Below are positions 35,160-43,632 of a stretch of DNA of 64,000 bases, in pieces. The position numbers and the translations under genes were made by a program. The notes beneath the pieces were generated by a model that was not told where the DNA came from, made no database searches, and saw only the letters and a program-made list of their open reading frames with translations. The stretch comes from Pseudoalteromonas phenolica (lineage in GTDB: Bacteria; Pseudomonadota; Gammaproteobacteria; Enterobacterales; Alteromonadaceae): the NCBI RefSeq assembly GCF_005876835.1, contig NZ_PPSW01000017.1, forward strand, positions 1 to 64,000, given 5' to 3'. Numbering within the stretch: the first letter of the stretch is position 1; each line of letters starts with the position of its first letter.

Positions 35160-35558
35160 CTAGATCTTAAAAAATTGCACTGATTGATAACCACTGTTGG
35201 TGATGTGTATTTCTAGCGGTTCATTATTTAAAACTGATTGCTTGATGCCTAAACTTAGACTTTGTAGGTCTTTTAAAACTTCAGGTGCAACATCACCGCC
35301 CTGATAAACGGGAAACTTAGCAACCCATACCCCTGCTTTGTTTTTCTTCAAAAGCAAAACTTCACCTTGTAAGCCGTCATAGACTTTTTGATCAATCAAA
35401 TATTGGTGAACTTGCTCTGCAATAGACTTATCTACACTTGAAGTTTCATATACAAAAGAGGCTTCGCCATGTTGTAAGTTGCTAAAATTATTACTTAAAA
35501 CAATCGCACCCACCACAAATACGATAACTGAAACAAAAACAAGAATGGCTTTAATCAC
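35160..35558 (-). CDS. Hypothetical membrane-anchored protein
   Basis: The 132-residue protein starts with a membrane anchor (AILVFVSVIVFVVGAIVLSN). A periplasmic domain of about 100 residues follows with VHQYLIDQKVYDGLQGEVLLLKK-type secondary structure and no cysteines. I do not recognise a family. The start codon is GTG at 35558 with a weak ribosome site. It lies between the TetR gene and the chemoreceptor, facing the former, and shows no clear link to either. Confidence 0.65.
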   Translation of the reverse strand: MIKAILVFVSVIVFVVGAIVLSNNFSNLQHGEASFVYETSSVDKSIAEQVHQYLIDQKVYDGLQGEVLLLKKNKAGVWVAKFPVYQGGDVAPEVLKDLQSLSLGIKQSVLNNEPLEIHITNSGYQSVQFFKI

Positions 35559-35638
35559 GTTATTTACCCAATAAGATTCTGATAATGAGCTATTTTAAAT
35601 GATTGCCAGATATTGGCTATTAATTGGAGACTAACCGA

Positions 35639-35674
35639 CTATTTTCAATGCTGAATGAACAGCAATGAAAATAG
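35639..35674. terminator. Long hairpin downstream of the chemoreceptor gene
   Basis: CTATTTTCA (35639-35647) pairs with TGAAAATAG (35666-35674), and TGCTG with CAGCA inside, separated by one A-A mismatch. This 14-pair stem with a six-base loop lies about 40 bases after the stop of the minus-strand chemoreceptor gene. A terminator or message-end structure is likely; no T run is seen. Confidence 0.5.
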
Positions 35675-35710
35675 CCGCTTACAAGCCAACTAGTTAAAAA
35701 AGACCAGTGT

Positions 35711-37339
35711 CTAAACCTTAAACTTACTGATGTCTTTTTCTAATTCATTGGATATGTCTTTTAGGTTTTGACTGGTTTGCGCATTTTCAGAGGCACTATT
35801 CGCTACGCTCTTGATACTGGTTGTAATTTGATTAATGTTTTCGGCGACTTCATTCGCAACGGTCGTTTGCTCCTCGGTAGAAGTCGATATAACAATGTTT
35901 AGATCTGCAATTTCAGAAATTGCTGAAGTTATTCTTTGTATTGAATCAGCAGAGCCAGCTGCGATAGAGACGCTCTTTTCTGTTTGATCGGCTGCTTGCT
36001 CCATACTCTCTACTGTACGCTTTGACGCATCTTGCAGTGATACAATCATTTCACTGATTTGCTCAGTCGCTTTTTGCGTATTGTGGGCTAACTGTCTCAC
36101 CTCATCTGCCACAACGGCAAAGCCACGGCCTGACTCTCCCGCTCGAGCAGCTTCAATTGCGGCGTTGAGCGCAAGTAAATTTGTTTGCTCGGCAACACTT
36201 TGAATGATCTGCACGACGCTATTAATTTCGTTAGTTTTACCACTTAATAAGTCGATATCGCTTTTAGTTTGGTTGAGCAATTCATGCAATTGATTAATGG
36301 CTTGGATATTATCCTGAACACTTTGTAATCCTGCTTGAGCAAGGGAGTCTGATTCATTCGCTTTGTGTGATGTGGTTACTGCGGTATCTGCAACGCCCTT
36401 AATCGCTGAACTCATTTGAGTAATGGCCGTTGCTAACATGGTTGTCTGCTGCTCTTGTTGCTCAGTACTGTTGGCAATCGACATGCTATTGTCAGATAGA
36501 CCCTCAGTTTGTGAACGCAAATTAATCACAAGATTCAGCAAATCAGTAATTAACGCATTAAAGTGAGCAAGCATAGTGTTTACACTCGATGCAGTTTGAG
36601 CAAATTCATCATCACCATTTTCATCTACACGTAGGGTTAAATCTGTGTTGTTAGCAATGTTTGCCATAATTTGATTTATGTTATTGAGTGGCATTGTAAT
36701 CGAGCGATTTATGGCAATCGCTAAGAAAATAACGATTGCGAAAAGAATGATACAGGCCGTAACTAATATCATTTTTTCTTTTTGATAGTCTGCAGCAGCT
36801 TGGTCTGCAAATTGTTGCGAGGTATTAAGTTGAAGATCAATTAGCGCATTTAAGCTTGAACTAAAAGGGTCAAATGTGGCGTAAAGTACTTTAACAAATT
36901 GTGAGGGGGATTCTGTTAAAGCTCTGTCAGATCTAAGTATAGACTTATACTCTTCTACTTTCGTTTTTACATTATCAAATAAAGCTTCACTATTTCTTAT
37001 AAGCCTCGACTCTTCAGGTGTAAGCTCTGTTTTAAGATATGCTGTCCATTGCGAAGAGGCTAAGTTTTCTGCATCGTTTATAGAATTAAGTAGTTCAGCT
37101 TTAGACATTAAACCTGCATTATATTTATGCAAGTTATCAACGATACTTACTGCATAGTTATCAGAAACAACTTTAATTTGTTTGAGCGGAACCACTCTAT
37201 CGTTATTTATACTTTGAATGCCAGCAACTAAGTTACCAGTAAGCACCAGCGTTACCGCAGCAAGTAGGAGGAAGGCTATACAAGGAAGTGCAACAAGTAA
37301 AATTAGTCTTGCTTTTACGGAAAGTTGGTTTAATAACAT
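35711..37339 (-). CDS. Methyl-accepting chemotaxis protein, 4HB type
   Basis: This is a chemoreceptor of 542 residues. An N-terminal membrane helix (about 11-33), a periplasmic four-helix-bundle region, a second helix (about 190-212), HAMP and a cytoplasmic signalling coil follow in order. The signalling tip is canonical: [20 protein letters not shown], then [15 protein letters not shown]. The protein is a paralogue of the receptor at 54212-55837. Both begin with an SRLIL/ARLIL membrane start, share VVSDxYAVxIVDxxHK in the ligand domain and end in FKV. There is no NWETF-like CheR-binding tail. The ligand is unknown. It is transcribed alone. Confidence 0.95.
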   Translation of the reverse strand: MLLNQLSVKARLILLVALPCIAFLLLAAVTLVLTGNLVAGIQSINNDRVVPLKQIKVVSDNYAVSIVDNLHKYNAGLMSKAELLNSINDAENLASSQWTAYLKTELTPEESRLIRNSEALFDNVKTKVEEYKSILRSDRALTESPSQFVKVLYATFDPFSSSLNALIDLQLNTSQQFADQAAADYQKEKMILVTACIILFAIVIFLAIAINRSITMPLNNINQIMANIANNTDLTLRVDENGDDEFAQTASSVNTMLAHFNALITDLLNLVINLRSQTEGLSDNSMSIANSTEQQEQQTTMLATAITQMSSAIKGVADTAVTTSHKANESDSLAQAGLQSVQDNIQAINQLHELLNQTKSDIDLLSGKTNEINSVVQIIQSVAEQTNLLALNAAIEAARAGESGRGFAVVADEVRQLAHNTQKATEQISEMIVSLQDASKRTVESMEQAADQTEKSVSIAAGSADSIQRITSAISEIADLNIVISTSTEEQTTVANEVAENINQITTSIKSVANSASENAQTSQNLKDISNELEKDISKFKV

Positions 37340-37537
37340 CTTTTTACATCCAAACTTACTTATCTTGTAAGTATTAATCAGTTTTAAAAAATTACTATAA
37401 AAAAGTTATGGTAAATAATTTATTTTTCAAACTTATGGCAAAACTGCATCTTGTATATGAGTAAGTCATCTTTTATTGAAATGACATGTTTATTGGTGCC
37501 CGGTTGCCAGCAAAAGATGTAGATTAATACTTTACTC

Positions 37538-37572
37538 TTGACACCTTAAGGTATCAACGTGTACCTTAGGGT
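37538..37572 (+). promoter_or_regulatory. Palindromic operator/promoter of the membrane protein-XRE pair
   Basis: TTGACACCTTAAGGTATCAA (37538-37557) is a near-perfect 20-base palindrome with core ACCTTAAGGT. A second, imperfect copy of the core, ACCTTAGGGT, lies at 37563-37572, 20 bases on. The first six bases also read as a -35 box TTGACA. It precedes the membrane protein gene by 42 bases. Binding by the XRE protein of the same operon is an inference. Confidence 0.6.
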
Positions 37573-37613
37573 TACATTTTGAGTGTTTTATAAATATCAA
37601 CAAGGAGTTGAAT

Positions 37614-38099
37614 ATGGAAAAGGTTGCAGTTTCTAACTCAGAAAGAGAACTTCAATATATTACTTGGCACGCTTACTTAGCGCTTGTGATGGGTCTACTT
37701 TTTTGCTCAGCGAGCTTAGAGCCATTTTTAGATTTTCAATCATCTAAGGCTTTAACATTTGTTTATGGTATAGCAAAATTTGGTTTGTCAGTGTATTTCA
37801 TCTATTTAATGTGCAAAGTGGTTACAACGATGTCTAGCATCAAGAAGCGTAATTTTTGGACGGCCAGTTTTGAAGATGAATACTTAAACCATCTGAATCT
37901 ATTAGGGTTTAAATGGTCTTTCCATAGTGTGATTTTTACTCTTTCACCTTTTCTATTTTCAAACATATCCTCTTTAATTTCAGAGAGTTTTCCTGCTGAT
38001 AGCATTTCTGCTAAGGCACTTGCGACGTTAGTGGTTGGGGTGATGTTTGTATGCTATGCGTTACCTGTTTTATATGGGCTAAACAAATCAGATGAATGA
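37614..38099 (+). CDS. Four-helix membrane protein paired with an XRE regulator
   Basis: This is an inner-membrane protein of 161 residues with four hydrophobic segments (YLALVMGLLFCSASLEPFL, FVYGIAKFGLSVYFIYLM, FHSVIFTLSPFLFSNISSL, ALATLVVGVMFVCYALPVL). It resembles DUF2975-like proteins, which are commonly encoded with a small XRE regulator as here. AAGGAG lies before the ATG at 37614; a TTG two codons earlier is less likely. The regulator gene overlaps its end by eight bases. The role is unknown; modulation of the regulator from the membrane is an inference. Confidence 0.75.
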   Translation: MEKVAVSNSERELQYITWHAYLALVMGLLFCSASLEPFLDFQSSKALTFVYGIAKFGLSVYFIYLMCKVVTTMSSIKKRNFWTASFEDEYLNHLNLLGFKWSFHSVIFTLSPFLFSNISSLISESFPADSISAKALATLVVGVMFVCYALPVLYGLNKSDE

Positions 38100-38295
38100 A
38101 CAATTAGAGAATGATATTCATTCAGTAAGGGTGCTAAATAAACTCTCACAGCAGCAGTTGGCTGATGCTGTGGGAGTCTCTCGTAAAACAATTAGTACTA
38201 TTGAGACTGGTCGTTTTACACCGTCAGTGGTGATTGCTTTAAAAATAGCTAAGTTTTTTGATATGCCTTTAGAGTCGTTATTTAAATTAAAGTGA
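38092..38295 (+). CDS. Small XRE-family DNA-binding protein
   Basis: The 67-residue protein is almost only a helix-turn-helix: LSQQQLADAVGVSRKTISTI followed by ETGRFTPSVVIALKIAKFFD, ending LESLFKLK. It is of the short Cro/YozG type. It overlaps the membrane protein gene by eight bases, so both are made from one message. It probably controls their shared promoter, where a palindrome with a second half-matching core is found. A MITE-like element begins 12 bases after its stop. Confidence 0.9.
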   Translation: MNEQLENDIHSVRVLNKLSQQQLADAVGVSRKTISTIETGRFTPSVVIALKIAKFFDMPLESLFKLK

Positions 38296-38306
38296 TGGGC
38301 TTTAAT

Positions 38307-38574
38307 TAGGGCGTGTTTATCTTTGAGGTATGAATTTTGTTCAAATCAAAGGCTTTCAATACACGAAATGAGCTACGAAGCTTAATAGTTTATGTGAGTG
38401 GCGAATGACAAAGTAGTGGAAGCCTTTGGTTGAACTCTCAGAGCAGCGCGAGTTGGCCATTTATTCGGCGTTATCGGCTGACTTACATAGAATAACTATG
38501 CCACGCAGCCTCTGCCTGGCCTAAATACCCAACTCACTGCTGCAAAAACACACAGCAAAGGTCAACACGCCCTA
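38307..38574. mobile_element. MITE-like element with 18-20 bp terminal inverted repeats
   Basis: The left end TTAGGGCGTGTTTATCTTTG (38306-38325) and the right end, read in reverse complement as TTAGGGCGTGTTGACCTTTG (38556-38575), match at 18 of 20 bases. A TA at each outer edge could be the target duplication. Inside, TTCAAATCAAAGGCTT (38340-38355) has an inverted partner at 38418-38435. The element is about 268 bases and has no open frame for a transposase, so it would depend on one elsewhere. Similar short elements are, from memory, common in Pseudoalteromonas. Confidence 0.8.
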
Positions 38575-39141
38575 ATCTCGTTGATAGGTTACTTCAATAC
38601 TCGCTTTGGCAAGCATATTCGCATTTACCATATAGCCGACAACGGCACTTTTGGTATCTCCAGACACATTAAGCGGCTTAGCTAACGCGAAAACTGTGAA
38701 TTGATAGCGGTGCGGGCCATGTCCTTTTGGCGGGCAAGCACCGCCAAAATCATTACTGCCAAAATCGTTATTGATCTGTATCGCGCCTTGAGGCAACAGC
38801 GTATTATCTAATATTCCCACACCAGTTTTTAACTCAGTAGTATTAGCTGGTAGGTTTACGAGTTGCCAGTGCCACCAGCCACTTCCTGTTGGGGCATCTG
38901 GATCATATGCAAATACAGCATAAGCTTTGGTATCTTTGGGTGCACCAGACCAAGCAAGGTGAGGTGAGAGATTACCACCATCACAGCCAAAGCCTTTATA
39001 AACATGTTTTGAGCTAAGCACTTCTCCCGCTTTGATATCGTTACTGGATAACTCAAAAGTATTTGTTTTGGCAAAGGCGGTCATTGAAATTAACAATGTT
39101 GCAGATAAAGAGAGCGGTAAAGAGACAAAACGCTGGTGCAT
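38572..39141 (-). CDS. YbhB/YbcL-family (PEBP, Raf-kinase-inhibitor-like) protein
   Basis: A signal peptide (LPLSLSATLLISMTAFA) precedes a PEBP fold with the conserved LSPHLAWSGAPKDTKAYAVF, YDPDAPTGSGWWHWQLVNLP, GPHRYQFTVFAL and the end IEVTYQR. E. coli homologues YbhB/YbcL have no settled function. The TAG stop codon lies inside the right terminal repeat of the MITE-like element, so the last codon(s) may have been changed by its insertion, while the conserved YQR end is kept. AAGGA precedes the ATG. The flavodoxin gene lies 32 bases upstream on the same strand. Confidence 0.92.
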   Translation of the reverse strand: MHQRFVSLPLSLSATLLISMTAFAKTNTFELSSNDIKAGEVLSSKHVYKGFGCDGGNLSPHLAWSGAPKDTKAYAVFAYDPDAPTGSGWWHWQLVNLPANTTELKTGVGILDNTLLPQGAIQINNDFGSNDFGGACPPKGHGPHRYQFTVFALAKPLNVSGDTKSAVVGYMVNANMLAKASIEVTYQRD

Positions 39142-39173
39142 CCGTATTCCTTTTTAAATTAAATAGGTACAAG

Positions 39174-39686
39174 CTACTTTAACAGCTGAGCAAAATTTAT
39201 GATCTGCTGCTTTGGTAGGGTAAGTGTTTTACTGCAATCTAAATGTAAAAGCCCAGTCATGTGAATATCGAAATAGCTGAATACTTTCTCAAAGAAACCA
39301 GCAAAAACAGGGCAGACTTCTTTACTAGCAGAGGTTGTTAGTACAAACCCTTTCTTATTCTTGAGCCCTTTACCTATGTGTTTAATTTCAGGGTTTTCTG
39401 TTAGCTCTGTGATGCGGTCAATTAAACGCTTCATATTCGAAGTGACGCCGTGCCAGTAAACTGGAGAGGCAAAAACGATGTTATCAGCCCAAGAGAGTGC
39501 CTCAGCAATGTCGTAAAAGTCATCTCGACTATAAAAGTTGTGATAGTTGTAATCGGCATAATTATGAGCGTCTAAATTAAAGTAGCGTGTATGGTTTTCA
39601 TTTATTTGCGATCGTACAGCTTGAGTCAGTTGATAGGTGTTGCCTGCTTGATTAGCACTAGAGAAAAGTATGAGAGTATTTGCCAT
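39174..39686 (-). CDS. Flavodoxin-like NAD(P)H-dependent oxidoreductase
   Basis: This is an FMN-binding protein of 170 residues with the flavodoxin-fold phosphate loop at the start (LILFSSANQAGNTYQLT), the second flavin loop FASPVYWHGVTSNMKRLIDR and a third loop around TTSASKEVC. It belongs to the NADPH-dependent FMN reductase group (WrbA/KefF relatives). The substrate is unknown, perhaps quinones. AAGGAAG precedes the ATG. It may be transcribed with the PEBP gene that follows. Confidence 0.88.
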   Translation of the reverse strand: MANTLILFSSANQAGNTYQLTQAVRSQINENHTRYFNLDAHNYADYNYHNFYSRDDFYDIAEALSWADNIVFASPVYWHGVTSNMKRLIDRITELTENPEIKHIGKGLKNKKGFVLTTSASKEVCPVFAGFFEKVFSYFDIHMTGLLHLDCSKTLTLPKQQIINFAQLLK

Positions 39687-39839
39687 TGTATGCTTCCTTT
39701 TAGTTTGAATGGCACACAGCTTAAAAGCTCAACTTAACTTTAGGTAAAGGTGTTTTTTAAATTTTTGTCAGCTTGGTACGAAGCTTGAGTTTTATCTAAT
39801 AACTTAAAGATAAACTTAATAGATAACAAGGTGACCCTC

Positions 39840-41501
39840 ATGGCTAAATTATTCGGAATTTATTGTGCATCGGGGCTGACGCAACAGCATGATTTTATTA
39901 TTGAAAAGTTCAATTCGGAAGAAAAAAATCGTGTCGATGGTCAGTTTAATTCAGTACGAGAGCGCGCCTTGTATATGGCGTCACTCGACTATCAAACCTT
40001 CGGCCCAAGTGCTTTTTTGCAAACAGATTCGCAAATTGCAACGCTTGTTGGTCATCCGTTGCTGTCTTCAGATAGAGTTAGAGACTTAGATACCCTAAAT
40101 AAAAACTACACCGATAATATGTTGAAGTCATGTGAAGGGGTATTTTGCATGGCCCGCTACAACAAACAGTCAAACTGCTTAGATATTGCAACAGATGCCC
40201 TTGGCATTCGTCCATTCTACACTATGTATTATGAGGGGGCGTTTATCTTTAGTACCCAGTTCAGCTTGTTAAAAGAGCTAGGCGTACCACTTACTTGTAA
40301 TGAAGAAGGCATGATGGAGTATGCGACATTAGGTTATTACCTGTTCGACCATACTCATTATCAAGAGATTTCATGTATTCAACCGGGTCATCGCGTGCAA
40401 GCGTCGAGTTTAGGTGTGCGCAAAACCCAATACTTTGACTGGTGTGAATTGGCTAAAGCCGGTGAATATTATGAAGGTGCATTAGAAGGGCTAAAACAAG
40501 ACCTAGATAATAACGTTGATAAATACCTTGGCAATGACAAACATGTTCTCACTACGCTTTCAGGCGGTTTAGATTCAAGACTGATAGCTTGTTTATTGAA
40601 GCGCCGTAATTTAGATATGTCAGCGCTAAACTTCTCTCAGGGTAAAACCCAAGATCTATACTGTGCACAAGCTTTCGCTGATAGTCAGAACATCAACCTT
40701 GATGTGATCAAAGTAAAAGACACCCAAGCAAAAACGGTTGAAGACAGGCTCGGTAAGCATTGGCGTAATGGTGCTCACCCAGACTACTACCGTGTCACTC
40801 GCCCGGGACTTTCTTGGTCAGGCAATGGTGGGAGTGTTGGCTTGGGTGTGATTTACTACTCTGAAAAAGTGTATCAAGCGGCATTAACTCAAGATGTTGA
40901 ACATCTTGCTGATGCGTATTTATCACAGCAATTTGCGTATATTCCTAAGTCGATTATTCGTGGCGCTGAAGGCATGCAGCAAACCTTAAAAGCCAATATT
41001 ATTCGCTCATTAAAGCAATTCGGTGATGTGCCTTTAGATAAAGCTTACTATTTATTTTTATTGTTGAATGATCAGCACCACCATCTGGCGATCCCATTTG
41101 ATAAAGTTGACGATTACCAAATGGATTTCTGTTTGCCATTCTATTCTTGGAAAGTGTTGCGTCATGTGTTATCTCAGCCTATTTCTCGGGTGAGAAAGCA
41201 CCGTTTTTATCATGACTTCTTACAGTATGCGTTTCCTGAAGCGCTAAGTGCTCCTTGGCAGGCTTATCCTGATCATATTCCTTGTACTTTACCAAAAGAA
41301 GGTATAGATCAATGGCAGATCAAACGTCCAAAACAATTTAACACTGCAAAAGTATATGGGCTTTTATTCAGCTTGATGTTTAGTCAGCACAAGCGAATGG
41401 TTAATATTCCGTCTTTTAGCGCCGTTGCTGTGTTACATAGTTTGGGTTTAAAAGTGTATAACGACAAACTGAAAGTGGTAGAGAATATTTTGAAATGGTA
41501 G
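39840..41501 (+). CDS. Asparagine-synthetase-like ATP-dependent amidotransferase lacking the glutaminase cysteine
   Basis: This is a 553-residue relative of AsnB. The N-terminal half resembles a class II glutaminase domain (GVFCMARYNKQS, TDALGIRPFYTMYYEG), but the protein starts MAKLFGIYC and has no cysteine at position 2, the nucleophile of true AsnB. The synthetase half has the pyrophosphate loop LSGGLDSR (about 240-247). It therefore probably uses ammonia or another nucleophile, or makes an adenylate as in lasso peptide or beta-lactam cyclases. I see no precursor peptide or partner protease beside it. ATG at 39840 has AAGGTG upstream; GTG at 39831 lies within that site. Confidence 0.85.
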   Translation: MAKLFGIYCASGLTQQHDFIIEKFNSEEKNRVDGQFNSVRERALYMASLDYQTFGPSAFLQTDSQIATLVGHPLLSSDRVRDLDTLNKNYTDNMLKSCEGVFCMARYNKQSNCLDIATDALGIRPFYTMYYEGAFIFSTQFSLLKELGVPLTCNEEGMMEYATLGYYLFDHTHYQEISCIQPGHRVQASSLGVRKTQYFDWCELAKAGEYYEGALEGLKQDLDNNVDKYLGNDKHVLTTLSGGLDSRLIACLLKRRNLDMSALNFSQGKTQDLYCAQAFADSQNINLDVIKVKDTQAKTVEDRLGKHWRNGAHPDYYRVTRPGLSWSGNGGSVGLGVIYYSEKVYQAALTQDVEHLADAYLSQQFAYIPKSIIRGAEGMQQTLKANIIRSLKQFGDVPLDKAYYLFLLLNDQHHHLAIPFDKVDDYQMDFCLPFYSWKVLRHVLSQPISRVRKHRFYHDFLQYAFPEALSAPWQAYPDHIPCTLPKEGIDQWQIKRPKQFNTAKVYGLLFSLMFSQHKRMVNIPSFSAVAVLHSLGLKVYNDKLKVVENILKW

Positions 41502-41537
41502 CTGAATTAGAAGTATATTGAATCTCTGAGAGATATA

Positions 41538-41567
41538 GCGTGTTAGCCCTAATCTGGGTTAACACGC
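41538..41567. terminator. Hairpin between converging genes
   Basis: GCGTGTTAGCCC (41538-41549) pairs with GGGTTAACACGC (41556-41567), 11 of 12 bases, with a six-base loop. It ends the asparagine-synthetase-like gene on the plus strand and overlaps the last codons and stop of the VOC gene on the minus strand. No T run follows on either strand. Confidence 0.55.
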
Positions 41568-41926
41568 CAAGGTGGATTTAACCTATTCTCGCCAGCCCAA
41601 TAGAGCTTTATTTTATTGTTGGACGGATCATACAGCACAGCTTCACGCCATAAAAAACGCTCATCTGTTGGGAGCTGCGTAAACTCGATGCCTTTGTCTT
41701 GCAGATTAGCAACCCATTCATCTAGTTGTTCATGTTCAAAATAAATGGTGGTGCCGCTATTAAAATCGTTTTCGTTCAGAGAAAGAGAAAATGTCGCTTC
41801 TCCATCTGGGCACATGAGTCTTGCGTAGTGCGGTGTATCGACTATGAGTTTAAAGCCAAGTGTTTGGTAAAACTCTACGGCGATTGGCATATTTTTAACT
41901 GGCAATGTGACCTGATTTAAATTCAC
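41549..41926 (-). CDS. VOC/glyoxalase-fold protein
   Basis: The 125-residue protein shows one vicinal-oxygen-chelate module pair: TLPVKNMPIAVEFYQTLGFK at the start, TIYFEHEQLDEWVANLQDKG in the middle and AVLYDPSNNKIKLY near the end (metal-site E replaced by K). The substrate cannot be told. The start codon is GTG at 41926 with AAGGA upstream. A stem-loop covers this ribosome site region. The ABC1-kinase gene ends 47 bases upstream on the same strand. Confidence 0.85.
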   Translation of the reverse strand: MNLNQVTLPVKNMPIAVEFYQTLGFKLIVDTPHYARLMCPDGEATFSLSLNENDFNSGTTIYFEHEQLDEWVANLQDKGIEFTQLPTDERFLWREAVLYDPSNNKIKLYWAGENRLNPPWRVNPD

Positions 41927-41958
41927 GGGGTAATCCTTTTTATTTAGGCGATTACCCC
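41927..41958 (-). promoter_or_regulatory. Stem-loop overlapping the VOC ribosome-binding site
   Basis: GGGGTAATC (41927-41935) and GATTACCCC (41950-41958) are perfect 9-base inverted repeats. On the minus strand the second arm ends directly before the GTG start of the VOC gene, and the AAGG of its ribosome site lies at the loop edge. The first arm begins 16 bases after the ABC1-kinase stop. It may be a terminator of that gene or a structure that limits translation of the VOC gene. Confidence 0.5.
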
Positions 41959-41973
41959 ATGCTACACGCTGTA

Positions 41974-43302
41974 TTATTTTTGAGCCAGTTTTGCCTGCAC
42001 TAAGAAAGATTTATACAACTGTTGTACATTGACCTTGGCATTGAGTTTAGCGGCAATCAGGTAAAGCCCAGCAAGCTTACGATGTATAAACAGTGCATCG
42101 ATAGGCGGAGAGTGCCACTTGGATTTATCAGTACTCATCTCAAGTCCTTTGTCGCGAATTTGTGTGGCAAGAGGGCTCGTAGCAAAGTCATAGGATTTAT
42201 CTTGTCTAAGCGGTTCGCAAGCAAGCATAAAAATATCCACGACTTTATGTTTGTAATCCAAGTCTATTTCAGAGTTGAAGTAACCAATTTGCTCAGCAGC
42301 TGATGCCACTAAATTTCTATTTTCAGACATGGCACCAGAAAATAGGGCAAAATAACCATTACACACAGACTGTGTGAGCTCGCGGGTTGCGCCAAAGTCC
42401 AGTAATACTATTTTTCCTGTATCGGGCTGATAAAGATAATTGCCAAAATTTGGGTCGGTTTGCACAGTATTAAATTTTAAAAGCTCAAAGAAGAATAAAT
42501 AGATTAAGTCGCTTGCAAGGGCGTCACGTTGGGTTTGCGACAAAGATACACAAGCTTCTAAATCGATACCTTCAACAAACTCCATACTCAGTATATGCTC
42601 AGTGGTTAAATCGTTAATCACTTTGGGTATTTTAAATTGTTTAAAGCTTACAAGATTCTCTTGATATCGCTTTAAATGACGGGCTTCAAGTTGATAATCA
42701 GATTCGTCTAAAAGCTGTTGCTTTGCCTCAAAAATGAGCGGCGCTATGTCGATATGCTTGGGCAACAAGCCACTCATTTTTAGAAGGCTTGCAAGATTAT
42801 CGACATCGCTTTCTATACTTTTTGCGATCCCGGGGTACTGAATCTTTACCGCTAACTTTTCGCCATTTTCAAGTGTGGCTTTGTGGACTTGACCAATGGA
42901 AGCAGCGGCAAAGGGTTTTAATTCGATGTGTGAAAACTTGTCGAGCCAGTTATCCCCCCAATGCGATTTAAGCACACCAACTAATTGCTTGTGGGGCATG
43001 GCATGACCTTCTGATCTCAGCCTTGCCAATAATTTACTTAACTCGGGAGGCAATACTTCACCTGAGTCCATAGATAAAAGTTGCCCCAACTTCATGGCCG
43101 CACCTCTAAGTTGAGCGAGCTGTTCAGCCAGGTTCTCAATATTTTTGGGTGAGAGGATCAAGGATTGTTTGTTTAGCTTTTCACCTTTGGCGACAGACTT
43201 TGCGCTGTCTATTAAGACATTGCCGGCCACTTTTGAGGCGAGTAAGCCAAATTTACTGAGTCGAGAAAAACGAGAAGTTGGAACTGATTTACTTTTATCC
43301 AT
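41974..43302 (-). CDS. ABC1/UbiB-family atypical kinase
   Basis: This is a 442-residue ABC1 (AarF/UbiB/ADCK) protein. The family KxGQ-type motif is present as MKLGQLLSMDSGEVLPPEL, then FAAASIGQVHKATLENGEKLAVKIQYPGI (A-rich loop and VAIK-like lysine, split by two blocks) and the catalytic DPNFGNYL with LLDFG. It has no C-terminal membrane helices like UbiB. Homologues act in ubiquinone biosynthesis or lipid homeostasis as ATPases; the role here is open. It is divergent from the peptide-export locus and shows no evident link with it. Confidence 0.9.
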   Translation of the reverse strand: MDKSKSVPTSRFSRLSKFGLLASKVAGNVLIDSAKSVAKGEKLNKQSLILSPKNIENLAEQLAQLRGAAMKLGQLLSMDSGEVLPPELSKLLARLRSEGHAMPHKQLVGVLKSHWGDNWLDKFSHIELKPFAAASIGQVHKATLENGEKLAVKIQYPGIAKSIESDVDNLASLLKMSGLLPKHIDIAPLIFEAKQQLLDESDYQLEARHLKRYQENLVSFKQFKIPKVINDLTTEHILSMEFVEGIDLEACVSLSQTQRDALASDLIYLFFFELLKFNTVQTDPNFGNYLYQPDTGKIVLLDFGATRELTQSVCNGYFALFSGAMSENRNLVASAAEQIGYFNSEIDLDYKHKVVDIFMLACEPLRQDKSYDFATSPLATQIRDKGLEMSTDKSKWHSPPIDALFIHRKLAGLYLIAAKLNAKVNVQQLYKSFLVQAKLAQK

Positions 43303-43473
43303 ATGGTTTAGTGCTTATCTAGATATGTTGGTAATACGGTTTTCTTAGCTAAGCAGATCGACTTTTGTTTTTATCAAAATGTTTACAGTGTAAATTTTTT
43401 GTGTGAATATCTTGTGGCTATTTTAGGGAAGGTGGCAAATTTAATGAACTATATGATTTTTACAAGGAAAAAA

Positions 43474-43632
43474 ATGTTAAAATTATCTGCTATTTTAGCC
43501 GTTCTGGCTTTTGCTGCTTCATTGTCTTTTAATGCAACTGCGGTTGAGAATATCAGCTGTAGTTACAAGTTAGTTGATGGTGAAGTTAAACTAGTTAAAT
43601 GTTGTGATAGCTCTCAATGTCATGAATATTAA
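43474..43632 (+). CDS. Small cysteine-rich secreted peptide precursor
   Basis: This is a 52-residue precursor. Residues 1-23 are a clear Sec signal peptide (LKLSAILAVLAFAASLSFNA) with cleavage likely after ATA (position 23). The mature peptide would have 29 residues with four cysteines (C29, C43, C44, C49 of the precursor), enough for two disulfides, and ends CHEY. AAGGA lies seven bases before the ATG; the frame is open upstream to 43399 but without a ribosome site. No double-glycine leader is present. The next genes encode a thioredoxin-like protein and a MacAB-type exporter, so this is the likely cargo. I know no named family for it. Confidence 0.7.
   Translation: MLKLSAILAVLAFAASLSFNATAVENISCSYKLVDGEVKLVKCCDSSQCHEY

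Noticed and set aside
39840..41501. Lasso-peptide gene cluster based on the AsnB-like protein
   Set aside because: No B-type protease, RiPP recognition element or precursor peptide could be found on either side.
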